Positions 7,593 through 15,661 are shown, counted from the stretch's first letter. The stretch is DNA of 25,773 nucleotides from DMER64 sp041652255 (GCA_041652255.1 JBAZHT010000022.1:1-25773); one strand, 5' to 3'. Notes: generated by a model from the sequence alone, not told the origin. Made by a program: numbers and translations.

Positions 7593-7990
7593 CACGGAAG
7601 TTTTTTGTATTCCAGAACGGTTCCCGTTACTTCCAGGGTATCTCCGTTCACCTCACGGATTTCAATAACGGCACGCATCAGGGAATCTTTCATGGTTTCC
7701 ACGCGCCACTCCTGATACAGACCCTGATTGTTTTCAAAATAAGTAGTCAGTATGTTGCAGTAAAACTGATATTCACCGTCATAAGACTGTCCGTCAACGG
7801 TAAGAGTAGCCGTTGTACTGGTTTTGAAATACAGTTGCTCGCCCGGGACGGGTGTTTCTCCGTCAACAGAAACAAGATCCCATTTCCCGTAGACAAGTTC
7901 CCGGTAATGGTTGTAATTTTTTTGGCAGGACAGGATCAGTATAGCCAAAAGAATACCTGTAAACAGACAAAGAGTCCGCTTCATGATCAT
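7592..7990 (-). CDS. Lipocalin-like lipoprotein
   Basis: A 132-residue probable lipoprotein. The N-terminus is a type II signal peptide: hydrophobic LFTGILLAILI followed by the lipobox LILSC, with the acylated Cys near residue 22. After the anchor, YGKWDLVSVDG matches the G-x-W strand of lipocalin-like domains. The rest alternates polar and hydrophobic residues as in a small beta-barrel (YDGEYQFYCNILTTYF, LEVTGTVLEYKKL). Bacteroidota have many such proteins, mostly without known ligand. The ATG at 7990 overlaps the hemD stop as ATGA, and its own TGA overlaps rnpA, so it is embedded in the operon. A second in-frame ATG at 7984 is equally possible. Binding of a tetrapyrrole would be attractive next to hemD, but no residue shows it. 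Confidence 0.78.
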   Translation of the reverse strand: MIMKRTLCLFTGILLAILILSCQKNYNHYRELVYGKWDLVSVDGETPVPGEQLYFKTSTTATLTVDGQSYDGEYQFYCNILTTYFENNQGLYQEWRVETMKDSLMRAVIEIREVNGDTLEVTGTVLEYKKLP

Positions 7991-8733
7991 TTGTTCTTAT
8001 CCAGATAGAGCATCAATGCCTGGGCAATGGACGGTGCTTCCTTTGTGGGCGCTTCAAAGCAGGAATGCAGGCTGGCTTCTTTAAGAGCCAGTGCCGTTGC
8101 GTTGCCAAAAGTCCCGAACAAAATACTGTTTTGTTTGAAATCCGGAAAATTCTCCGTCAAAGAACGCACATCGGCCGGTGAATAGAAGACCAGCATCTGG
8201 TATTTTTTCAGGTCAAGGCGGGACAGGTCTTCCAGTATGGTCCGGGTCAGTACGGCTTTGGTAAATTTCAGGCCGGCTTTTTCAAAAGCCAGAGGCAGTT
8301 CAGGTTTGTAACAATCCGCCAGGGTCAACAGAAATTTTTCATGTTTATGTTTTGGACCGATGGATTCCATCAGGGATTGGATGTTTCCCTTTCCAAAGAA
8401 AATTTTCCTTTTCCGGTATACGATATACTTCTGGAGGTAAAACGCTACCGCTTCCGTCATACAAAAATATTTCATGGTTTCAGGAATGGTAATGCGTAAT
8501 TCTTCACATAAATGAAAGAAGGAATCGATGGCAGAACGGGATGTAAAAACCACCGCGGTATGGTCCGGTATAGAAACCTTTTGTGTCCGGAAATCTTTTG
8601 CAGACAATCCTTCAACACGTATAAAAGGAATAAAATCTATAGACAGACCAAATTTGTCAATGACTTCTACGTAGGGGGAACATCCGTTTGGTGTTGGTTG
8701 TGAAATTAGTATGTTCTTGATTTTCATTTTCAT
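7987..8733 (-). CDS. hemD: Uroporphyrinogen-III synthase family protein
   Basis: HemD cyclises hydroxymethylbilane to uroporphyrinogen III with inversion of ring D, the branch point to heme, siroheme and cobamides. The 248-residue protein shows the two-lobed pattern of the family: VVFTSRSAIDSFF near 60-73 in the first lobe, and MLVFYSPADVRSL followed by LFGTFGNATALAL in the second. HemD proteins are very divergent, so the call rests on these islands, on length, and on the Bacteroidota gene order DUF4271-hemD-rnpA. No hemC or other heme gene is nearby, so a diverged role cannot be excluded. The ATG at 8733 overlaps the DUF4271 stop (ATGA); a second ATG lies at 8727. Confidence 0.82.
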   Translation of the reverse strand: MKMKIKNILISQPTPNGCSPYVEVIDKFGLSIDFIPFIRVEGLSAKDFRTQKVSIPDHTAVVFTSRSAIDSFFHLCEELRITIPETMKYFCMTEAVAFYLQKYIVYRKRKIFFGKGNIQSLMESIGPKHKHEKFLLTLADCYKPELPLAFEKAGLKFTKAVLTRTILEDLSRLDLKKYQMLVFYSPADVRSLTENFPDFKQNSILFGTFGNATALALKEASLHSCFEAPTKEAPSIAQALMLYLDKNK

Positions 8734-9359
8734 ATCCCCGCAACATAATGAATTAATACTCCGAAGGGTACCAGTTCAAGGATGCAAAGATACAAAATCC
8801 AGAAAAAAAGCGAATAACCGGCTGCAAGAAAAATCCTTATACAACGTAAGGCATAGATAATATAGCCGGCGGAGATGATCACGGCCGCCGTAATAATTAC
8901 CGCCTTGCCAGACAGATCGTTAAAGGAACCAAAAAGTATCAGGAACGGAAGAAATACAAATCCTGTAAGGATACAAAAATCCTGTCCCGTACGACCTAAA
9001 AAATTCATAAAAGCCGGGGCATCTATAGTCCATCCTATGATTCTTATAATAAATACTTTAAATAAAAACCAAATGCAAAACAGGCCCATAACTGCCCCAA
9101 ATACAAGGGGCCCTGACAGGCCTTGTAAAGGGACGGGCAACGGGATGAGCAACTGATCATGGAAGGAAATAAAAAAAGAGAGAACGGCCATAATGAAAAA
9201 ACAAAGAATGTTACGGGAAAAACGGATGTTTCCCTGTTCTTCGTTTTCCGTGGAAATATTGTACCGGAAACACCCCGTCAACAACAATGCAAGGGGTGTT
9301 CGTGTATAAATGAGGATAAAACAAAAACAAACAACGAGTCCCAATACAATGTAATCCAT
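8730..9359 (-). CDS. DUF4271 membrane protein
   Basis: A 209-residue integral membrane protein with about six hydrophobic segments, beginning with an N-terminal helix (IVLGLVVCFCFILIY) and ending with a hydrophobic pair near 165-205. Length, topology and position directly upstream of hemD match the Bacteroidota family DUF4271, whose function is unknown. No catalytic motif stands out. It heads a five-gene unit with hemD, the lipoprotein, rnpA and yidD, joined to hemD by an ATGA overlap. It diverges from the DUF2723 gene across 54 bases that contain a candidate -7 box 22 bases ahead of its start. Confidence 0.77.
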   Translation of the reverse strand: MDYIVLGLVVCFCFILIYTRTPLALLLTGCFRYNISTENEEQGNIRFSRNILCFFIMAVLSFFISFHDQLLIPLPVPLQGLSGPLVFGAVMGLFCIWFLFKVFIIRIIGWTIDAPAFMNFLGRTGQDFCILTGFVFLPFLILFGSFNDLSGKAVIITAAVIISAGYIIYALRCIRIFLAAGYSLFFWILYLCILELVPFGVLIHYVAGI

Positions 9360-9381
9360 AATTTTCAGGCAAAATCAACGG

Positions 9382-9389
9382 TAAAGGTA
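9382..9389 (-). promoter_or_regulatory. Putative -7 element of the DUF4271-hemD-rnpA-yidD unit
   Basis: TACCTTTA on the minus strand differs from TAnnTTTG only at the last base and ends 22 bases before the ATG at 9359. No clear -33 box is seen. Confidence 0.42.
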
Positions 9390-9401
9390 AAAAAAATACC
9401 A

Positions 9402-9409
9402 TACATTTG
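9402..9409 (+). promoter_or_regulatory. Putative -7 element of the DUF2723 gene (near-leaderless)
   Basis: TACATTTG is an exact TAnnTTTG match ending 4 bases before the ATG at 9414. Transcription would then begin at or next to the start codon. It lies inside an imperfect dyad (9396-9417). No TTTG is found 19-21 bases upstream. Confidence 0.52.
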
Positions 9410-9413
9410 TGGT

Positions 9414-12400
9414 ATGGAAACAAGGACATTCAAAAGAACTGACCTCCTGATTGGATGGGTGGTCTTTGCCCTATCAGCCGCCGTATATCTGGCGACCATA
9501 GAACCGACAGCCAGTTTCTGGGATTGCGGTGAATTTATAGCTTCTTCCTATAAACTGGAAGTAGGGCACCCCCCCGGAAACCCCACGTACCAGTTGTTTG
9601 GCCGGTTGTTTTCCATGTTCGGGAGCGACCAGCAGGCTGCCATGCTGATCAATGCCATGAGTGCGTTGGCCTCTGCTTTCTGCGTACTGTTCCTGTTCTG
9701 GACCATCTCCCACCTTGGAAGAAGGTTGCTGGAAGTACAGGGGATTCCTTTGAAAACAGGGAGCGCTGTTGCAATATGGGGGGCTGCCGCTGTAGGATCG
9801 CTGGTTTATTCTTTTTCCGATACAGCCTGGTTTTCAGCCGTTGAAGCCGAGGTATACGGAATGTCTTCCCTTTTTACGGCTGCTGTTTTCTGGGCCATGC
9901 TTAAATGGGAAGAAAACGCCGACCGACCCCACGCTAACCGGTGGATAGTGCTGATCGCTTATTTGATGGGACTTTCCATTGGAGTTCACCTGCTGAACCT
10001 GCTAACCATCCCGGCTTTGGTCTTTATCTATTTTTACAAAAAGTACCCATTTACCTGGAAAGGGGCCATTAAAACGCTCCTTGTTTCCGTCGTGATCATT
10101 GTGCTTATACTTTACGGGGTCATCCCCTGGCTTCCCAAGGTGTCCGGGTGGTTTGACATGTTGTTTGTCAATGTCTTCGGGTTGCCTTTCAATACCGGGA
10201 TGTTGTTTTTTGTGCTGTTGCTGACGGCTGCTGTATTCTGGGGAGTACTGGCCACGCATAAAAAAGGCAAAGTGCTATGGAACACCATACTGCTTTGTCT
10301 GGCAGTGATCATCATAGGGTATTCGTCTTTTGCCATGGTGGTGATCCGTTCAAGCGCCAACACACCCACTAACGAAAACCAGCCGGACAATCCTTTTGCC
10401 CTGGGACGTTACCTGGCACGGGAGCAGTACGGATCTTCGCCTCTGGTATATGATGGGATTTATAACTCTCCTTACGATACGTGGAAAGCCACAAAACAAA
10501 CGGTAAAACTGGATGGCCGCTATGCACGGGTAAAAGGTCCGGAAGTGCCTGTATACAAAGACTCGGATAAAATGTTCTTTCCCCGTATGTGGAGCAAACG
10601 GGAAACGCATGCCTCGTTTTACGACTCGTACAACTCGGGCAGCGGAAAACTCAACTCGGACGGGAAAAACATGCCTTCCTTCGGGGACAACCTGCTCTTT
10701 TTCTTTGATTACCAGGTAAATTACATGTATTGGCGCTATTTCATGTGGAATTTCGCCGGTCGTCAGAACGATATACAGGGAACCATTCCGGGAGACCCCG
10801 TACGGGGTAACTGGGAGAGCGGCATCGGGTTCCTGGACAAGGCGCGTCTGGGGGATCAGAATATGGCTCCGGATATGCTTAAGAACAACAAAGGGAAAAA
10901 CCATTATTACTTATTGCCTTTGTTACTGGGCATAATGGGTTTGGTATACCAGGTATCCAAAGACAAACGGAATGCCTGGATCACCTTCTTGTTGTTTTTT
11001 CTGACAGGACTGGCCGTTGTCGTATACCTGAACCAGCCACCATACCAGCCCCGTGAACGCGATTATGCTTACGCCGGGTCTTTTTACGCATTTTCAATAT
11101 GGGTCGGTCTGGGTGTAATGGCGTTGTTCCATGTTTTACGGAAAAAACTGCCTCAGACCATTGCCGGAGGGCTGGCTTCAGCACTGTGCCTGTTCGTTCC
11201 TTTCCAGATGCTGGCGCAGAACTGGGACGATCACGACCGCAGCGGCCGTTATACGGCCCGTGATTTTGCCTACAATTTTTTGAATACCTGTGATGAAGAT
11301 CAGAATGCCATCATCGTGACCCACGGGGATAACGATACTTTCCCGTTGTGGTATGCGCAGGAGGTGGAAGGGATCCGCACAGATGTAAGGGTGCTGAACA
11401 CCTCTTTGTTGGGAACCGACTGGTATATTGATCAAATGCAATGGAGGACCTACAAATCGGCCCCGCTGGTATTTTCCATTCCACGTGAATCGTATCTGTA
11501 CGGGACCAACGAGATCTTGCCGGTGTACGAGCGCGTTACCGACCGGGTTTCTGCCAAACAGGCCGTTAGCGTAATGGGCAATCCCAAGGCGAAAATTCAA
11601 TTGGCAGACGGCACGATGATCAATTACCTGCCGGCGCGTAAATTGCGTATTCCGGTCAATAAAGAGAATGTCCTGGCCAACGGTATCGTTGCGCCCAGAG
11701 ACGCACATCTGATTCCCGAATATATGGATCTGGATATTCCCGAAAACAAACATACACTTATGAAAGTGGAAATGATGTTCCTGGACCTGCTGGCCAACTA
11801 CCAATGGGACAGACCTATATACATGGTTTCCAGGGGGGGGGACCTGAACATAGGGATAAGGGATTATTTGCGTTTTGACGGGATGGCCTATAAACTGATG
11901 CCTTTTAAAGTGGATACATTAAGCGGGGATGTGCCTTATATGGATACCGACAAACTCTACACGTTACTTATGGACGTATACCGTTGGGGAAGGATGGACC
12001 AGCCGGATGTATTGCTGGATTACCACGTTACTTACTTATACCTGGTGCAGCAGGCCGTAAGGCAGATGTATACACAGGTAGCCAAAGCTTTGATCCTGGA
12101 AGGGAAGCCGGAAAAGGCGGAAGCTTTGCTTGATAAAGGGATAGAGGTTATGAAACAGTATCCGTTGAATTATGTTGTGCAGCCATCCCTGAACGAAGTC
12201 GGGGTAATGGAGGCCATAGAGTTGTATTATTTCCTGGAAAAACCGGATAAAGCCAGGGCTCTTGCGGTCCCATTCCTGGATGAAACCTATTTGGCCATAG
12301 AGTACTTCCTGAGTCCGTTCAAAGGAGGGTTCCTGTCCTCAACGGATGCCGAATCGGCCATCAGCACCTTTGTGCATGTGAATGATATTCTTAAAGTAAA

Positions 12401-12467
12401 CAAGGATCAGGAACTGGCAGATGACTATACTGCCCTGATAGAAGACTTGTTCAGTAAGTATCAATAA
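9414..12467 (+). CDS. DUF2723 membrane protein, GT117-type protein O-glycosyltransferase-like
   Basis: A 1017-residue polytopic protein of the DUF2723 (TMEM260-like) family, placed by CAZy among GT-C-type enzymes related to protein O-mannosyltransferases. Many Bacteroidota O-glycosylate periplasmic and outer-membrane proteins, so this is a candidate glycosyltransferase, but its donor and acceptor are not shown by sequence. After the first helix (11-28) comes the conserved loop SFWDCGEF (34-41), with acidic residues D37 and E40 as expected for GT-C catalysis, then GHPPGNP (51-57). About a dozen hydrophobic segments reach to roughly residue 600. The C-terminal ~400 residues are soluble and include HGDNDTFPLWY at 637-647. 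ATG at 9414 was chosen because homology-like sequence starts there; an upstream extension to 9159 would run through the divergent DUF4271 gene. The 3' end overlaps the LuxE-like gene by 17 bases, tail to tail. Confidence 0.9.
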   Translation: METRTFKRTDLLIGWVVFALSAAVYLATIEPTASFWDCGEFIASSYKLEVGHPPGNPTYQLFGRLFSMFGSDQQAAMLINAMSALASAFCVLFLFWTISHLGRRLLEVQGIPLKTGSAVAIWGAAAVGSLVYSFSDTAWFSAVEAEVYGMSSLFTAAVFWAMLKWEENADRPHANRWIVLIAYLMGLSIGVHLLNLLTIPALVFIYFYKKYPFTWKGAIKTLLVSVVIIVLILYGVIPWLPKVSGWFDMLFVNVFGLPFNTGMLFFVLLLTAAVFWGVLATHKKGKVLWNTILLCLAVIIIGYSSFAMVVIRSSANTPTNENQPDNPFALGRYLAREQYGSSPLVYDGIYNSPYDTWKATKQTVKLDGRYARVKGPEVPVYKDSDKMFFPRMWSKRETHASFYDSYNSGSGKLNSDGKNMPSFGDNLLFFFDYQVNYMYWRYFMWNFAGRQNDIQGTIPGDPVRGNWESGIGFLDKARLGDQNMAPDMLKNNKGKNHYYLLPLLLGIMGLVYQVSKDKRNAWITFLLFFLTGLAVVVYLNQPPYQPRERDYAYAGSFYAFSIWVGLGVMALFHVLRKKLPQTIAGGLASALCLFVPFQMLAQNWDDHDRSGRYTARDFAYNFLNTCDEDQNAIIVTHGDNDTFPLWYAQEVEGIRTDVRVLNTSLLGTDWYIDQMQWRTYKSAPLVFSIPRESYLYGTNEILPVYERVTDRVSAKQAVSVMGNPKAKIQLADGTMINYLPARKLRIPVNKENVLANGIVAPRDAHLIPEYMDLDIPENKHTLMKVEMMFLDLLANYQWDRPIYMVSRGGDLNIGIRDYLRFDGMAYKLMPFKVDTLSGDVPYMDTDKLYTLLMDVYRWGRMDQPDVLLDYHVTYLYLVQQAVRQMYTQVAKALILEGKPEKAEALLDKGIEVMKQYPLNYVVQPSLNEVGVMEAIELYYFLEKPDKARALAVPFLDETYLAIEYFLSPFKGGFLSSTDAESAISTFVHVNDILKVNKDQELADDYTALIEDLFSKYQ

Positions 12468-13398
12468 GCATATTGCATCCCCGGCGTTCGGCGTCGGGGA
12501 TCCTTCCCAGGACCTGGAAGCGTCCGTCGGCGAGGCGGAACCCCAGGTCTTCCGTTTCTATAAAAGAGCAGGAATGCCGGTTCGCCAGATCAATGATGTT
12601 GATGCCGCCGCGCCGACCGTCTGATTCTTCCATGAAAGGATCCTGCAGGTTCCGGATCCTGACCTGCATACCCGGAGGACAAAGAAAAAAATGATCTTCA
12701 CCGCAGGAATATGCCTGGGAAAACAACTCGGCCATTCCATATTCGCTGTGCACGGGACTCAGGGGAAACCCTTCCTTTAAGCGCCCATGCAGTGTCTGTC
12801 GGGTTAACTCGGTTCCCCTTCCTTTCATGCCTCCCGTTTCCACTACAATCAGGCCGGGATGGTTGACGGTAAATTCTTTGGCAAAATCCAGCAGTGCAAA
12901 ACTGACACCCAGAAGCCAGACGGGTTTGTTTTCGTCTGCCAGGCTAAGAAGGCGTTCATACAGGGACTGCCGGTTGTAGAGATAAAAACCGTCTTTTGAC
13001 GCATTGGCATGTTCCATGAGAACCTGCATCATATATACCAGGGAAGAGCCTTTTCTTTCCAGGTAGGAAGGGAGCAGTGCCAGGATGGTATATTGTGAAG
13101 GATCTCCGTAAAAATAACGGAAGATCTCCAGTACATTTTTCGCGTACCGTTCCAGACTGTCTACCGGGTGACGGGAAGGGATCATGCCGGTAGTTGCAGA
13201 ACTGGTAAAAACTTCCCGGGCAGGCTGCGTACCGTTGTATACGTCGTGGGTTTTAAAAAAACGGATGGGAAGGAACGGAATGTCAGCAGTTGAATGTACC
13301 TGTAGGGGATCTATACCAAGCAGCTCCAGGTAACGGGCATACACACCGGTGTGCTTTGCCTGGAAACGAAACATTTCAATGATATCACAATCCTTCAT
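12451..13398 (-). CDS. LuxE-like acyl-protein synthetase family protein
   Basis: A 315-residue member of the LuxE family of the adenylate-forming superfamily. LuxE in luminous bacteria activates a fatty acid with ATP and passes it to LuxC. Here there are no lux genes, so the substrate is unknown. The ATP-binding motif FTSSATTGMIPSRH sits at 64-77; an Ala replaces the Gly usual in SSGTTG. Further landmarks are VVETGGMKGRG, the EYGMAELFSQAYS segment (adenine-binding region of the superfamily), and IETEDLG followed by VLGRI near the C-terminus. It overlaps the GH3-family gene upstream by 14 bases, so the two are surely co-expressed and may act on the same acid. The start at 13398 is the first ATG, consistent with the overlap. 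The 3' end overlaps the DUF2723 gene by 17 bases. Confidence 0.85.
   Translation of the reverse strand: MKDCDIIEMFRFQAKHTGVYARYLELLGIDPLQVHSTADIPFLPIRFFKTHDVYNGTQPAREVFTSSATTGMIPSRHPVDSLERYAKNVLEIFRYFYGDPSQYTILALLPSYLERKGSSLVYMMQVLMEHANASKDGFYLYNRQSLYERLLSLADENKPVWLLGVSFALLDFAKEFTVNHPGLIVVETGGMKGRGTELTRQTLHGRLKEGFPLSPVHSEYGMAELFSQAYSCGEDHFFLCPPGMQVRIRNLQDPFMEESDGRRGGINIIDLANRHSCSFIETEDLGFRLADGRFQVLGRIPDAERRGCNMLIDTY
12477..12501. other. GC-rich hairpin just past the DUF2723 stop
   Basis: A 10-base-pair inverted repeat (12477-12486 with 12492-12501, one G-T pair) encloses the loop TTCGG. It begins 9 bases after the DUF2723 stop codon, inside the 3' end of the convergent LuxE-like gene. No T-run follows on either strand, so it is not a standard intrinsic terminator, but it could slow polymerase or protect the 3' end. 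Confidence 0.4.
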
Positions 13399-14917
13399 TG
13401 ATCTTTAATAAATCTTCCGCGTATTGGCGGGTACTCCAAAGCCGGGGGACTTTGTTCTGGCCGCCCAGCTTGTCATTAAGTGCCATCCACCGGTAAAAGC
13501 TACCCTTTTTCATGACATTTACCCGCGGCATGTCCATGGTTCCGGTATCCAGGCGTTTGGCTTCATAATCGGAATTTTGATCCATCAGGGATCTGTCCAG
13601 GATCCGGGTAAATGCCTCCAGATCCGCCGGAATGGATTCAAATTCTATCAGCCATTGATGGGTGCCTTTTTGTTGAGTATCCATAAATACCGGAGCTACC
13701 GTATATTCGTGGACGCTGGCTCCCGTGACTTCACAGGTATGTACCAATGCACGCTCTGCATTCTCTATCATTAATTCTTCACCGAACGCATTGATAAACA
13801 GTTTTGTACGGCCTGTAATCCGGATCTTGTGGGGGTATAAACCGGTAAAACGGACGGTGTCTCCTATCAGGTAGCGCCACAAACCCGAATTGGTGGAAAT
13901 AACCATTGCGTAAGGTTTGTCTTTTTCCACGTTGTCCATCGTAAGAAACCGGGTGTACGATCCGTTTTGTGCAGCTTCCAGTTTATCCAGGGGGATGAAT
14001 TCGTAAAACACACTCACATTGGGAAGCAATTGCAGCCCGGGATCGTTCAAATCTGTCTGGAAAGCAAAAAAGCCTTCGGAGGCGTTGTACGTTTCCAGGT
14101 AATGCATATTCGGAGCGGGGAACAACGTTTTGTAATGAACCCGGTACGGCTCAAAACTTATTCCGCCGTGCATGAAAAGTTCCATATTGGGCCAGAGTTC
14201 ACTCAAGTTTTCTTTCCCTGTGATTTCCAGCACTTTGCGCATTAAAATCAGATTCCATGAAGGTACTCCGGAAAAGCTGACCAGGTTTTGATGTGCAATA
14301 AGCTTGCTTACCAGTTCAATTTTGTATTCAAAATCCGGGATCAATCCGATCTTCTTGGTGGGGGTGGTAAACATACGAGCTAAAAGCGGCGTGTTAATCA
14401 GCAGAAAAGCCGAGAGGTCTCCGTAGCAACAGGAGGTGTTTATACTTTTGTCAATATGCCGGTTTCCCCCCAAAGTAAGAGATCTGCCCAGAAAAAGTCG
14501 TGATTTAGGGAACGTTCTGACGTATGAAGAAAGAATGGTAAGCATGCCTTTGTAATGGCAAAACTGCAGGTTTTCCCTGTTCATGGGAATAAACTTGGAT
14601 TTTGCGGAAGACGTTCCGCTGGATAATGCAAACCATTGTACGGGTTTATCCCACAGGACATTCTCCTCTCCTTTCAGGCAGCGCTGAATATAAGGTTCTA
14701 TCCGGTTGTATGAGTAAAGGGGGATGCGCTGCTGAAATGTTTCAATATTTTTGATCTCAGCCAGTTTGTGATCTTTCCCGAATACCGTATTCACGGCGTG
14801 TTCTGTAAGGTAACGAAACGTAGCCTCCTGGAAGGGAAACGGATCCTGGGAAGAATAATCCAGTTCTGTCAGGAGTCTTTTGTTATAGAGCTTATAGACG
14901 GTATTGATCAGTGACAT
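13385..14917 (-). CDS. GH3 auxin-responsive-promoter family protein (acyl-adenylating amidosynthetase-like)
   Basis: A 510-residue GH3-family protein. Plant GH3 enzymes adenylate a carboxylic acid and join it to an amino acid. Bacterial members, common in Bacteroidota, have no settled substrate. The ATP-binding loop FALSSGTSSAKSKFIP is at 96-111 (Ser99-Ser100-Gly101-Thr102). The adenine-binding motif YNASEGFF is at 277-284, and SGLWRYLIGDTVRF, with the ribose-binding Asp, follows about 70 residues later. A C-terminal lobe with RTKLFINAFGEEL completes the fold. Length is normal. A candidate promoter lies only 7 bases ahead of the ATG at 14917, although the gene also follows recO by 15 bases and may be read through from rdgB-recO. 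The LuxE-like gene overlaps its end. Confidence 0.9.
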   Translation of the reverse strand: MSLINTVYKLYNKRLLTELDYSSQDPFPFQEATFRYLTEHAVNTVFGKDHKLAEIKNIETFQQRIPLYSYNRIEPYIQRCLKGEENVLWDKPVQWFALSSGTSSAKSKFIPMNRENLQFCHYKGMLTILSSYVRTFPKSRLFLGRSLTLGGNRHIDKSINTSCCYGDLSAFLLINTPLLARMFTTPTKKIGLIPDFEYKIELVSKLIAHQNLVSFSGVPSWNLILMRKVLEITGKENLSELWPNMELFMHGGISFEPYRVHYKTLFPAPNMHYLETYNASEGFFAFQTDLNDPGLQLLPNVSVFYEFIPLDKLEAAQNGSYTRFLTMDNVEKDKPYAMVISTNSGLWRYLIGDTVRFTGLYPHKIRITGRTKLFINAFGEELMIENAERALVHTCEVTGASVHEYTVAPVFMDTQQKGTHQWLIEFESIPADLEAFTRILDRSLMDQNSDYEAKRLDTGTMDMPRVNVMKKGSFYRWMALNDKLGGQNKVPRLWSTRQYAEDLLKINEGL

Positions 14918-14924
14918 GCGCTGA

Positions 14925-14954
14925 CAAAGATACTAAAGAAAAACCTGATGCAAT
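14925..14954 (-). promoter_or_regulatory. Putative promoter of the GH3-luxE-like pair
   Basis: On the minus strand, ATTG (14954-14951), 18 bases, then TATCTTTG (14932-14925), which is an exact -7 match ending 7 bases before the GH3 start. The -33 box has one mismatch and the spacing is one base short of the 19-21 range. It overlaps the 3' end of recO, implying an internal promoter. Confidence 0.52.
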
Positions 14955-15661
14955 ACCTCCAGGGACTTAATCTCGGGGCTTTTCCCCATGTGGTAGCCGT
15001 AATAGGCTATCAGGCTGTTCAGGAAATGATTCCGGCGCGTACCGGAGCAAAACAACGGTACCTTTTCCCGCGAAGTACGAGACAGGATCTTCTGCATCAG
15101 GGCAGAATCCTCTATGTCAAAAGCCGCGAACGAAGTGTCCGGACTTTCCCGGAAGCAGGCATCTTTCATGTGAAAAAAAGGCCTTTCCGGGGAATATGTT
15201 TCCAGGGCGGGTTCGTAGCCCAGGTACCTGCCTAAACGTGTTGCAAAATACAGGTGGATATCCGCCAGGTCCTCACCGGCTCTGTCCAGGTTCAGAACGG
15301 TTTCTTCCATAAACCGGAACAAGGCCGGATTTTTCTCCGATTCCCTGACCGTTTTGTATAAGAATTCCCCTATGAACAGGCTTATGCTGCTTTTGCGCAC
15401 ATCACTGCAGAGTCCTTCCAAAAGGTATTTTTTCTGAAATTCTTTCAATGAATGCAACTCCCTGCCCGTTCTGTAGTACGTTTGTGCCTCCAGTATGCTC
15501 AGGGGATGAAAAAGGGAAGCTGCCGCCCTGTGACGTGGTGTTCGTATGCCTTTGACCACAAAATCGGCCCGTCCCCAAATATCGGTGTAGGCATTCACCA
15601 GCAGGCTTGTTTCCCTGTACGCCCTGGTGTTGAGCACAATAAGAGTCAATGGTGTGATCAT
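14933..15661 (-). CDS. recO: DNA repair protein RecO
   Basis: RecO works with RecR (and RecF) to load RecA onto SSB-coated single-stranded DNA during gap repair. The 242-residue protein has the family layout: an N-terminal OB-fold (about 1-80: IVLNTRAYRETSLLVNAYT, then GRADFVVKGIR) followed by a helical C-terminal domain containing LYFATRLGRYLGYEP. The Cys4 zinc knuckle of some RecO proteins is absent, as far as I can see. The ATG at 15661 overlaps the rdgB stop as ATGA, so translation is probably coupled. GH3 follows after 15 bases. Confidence 0.93.
   Translation of the reverse strand: MITPLTLIVLNTRAYRETSLLVNAYTDIWGRADFVVKGIRTPRHRAAASLFHPLSILEAQTYYRTGRELHSLKEFQKKYLLEGLCSDVRKSSISLFIGEFLYKTVRESEKNPALFRFMEETVLNLDRAGEDLADIHLYFATRLGRYLGYEPALETYSPERPFFHMKDACFRESPDTSFAAFDIEDSALMQKILSRTSREKVPLFCSGTRRNHFLNSLIAYYGYHMGKSPEIKSLEVLHQVFL

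Noticed and set aside
9159..9413. N-terminal extension of the DUF2723 protein to 9159
   Set aside because: It is antisense to DUF4271, hydrophilic and unlike the family; the first transmembrane helix and DUF2723 motifs follow the ATG at 9414, which has a promoter directly ahead.
11178..11804. 208-codon open frame antisense to the DUF2723 gene
   Set aside because: It opposes a conserved region (HGDNDTF) of the DUF2723 protein and resembles no family I know.
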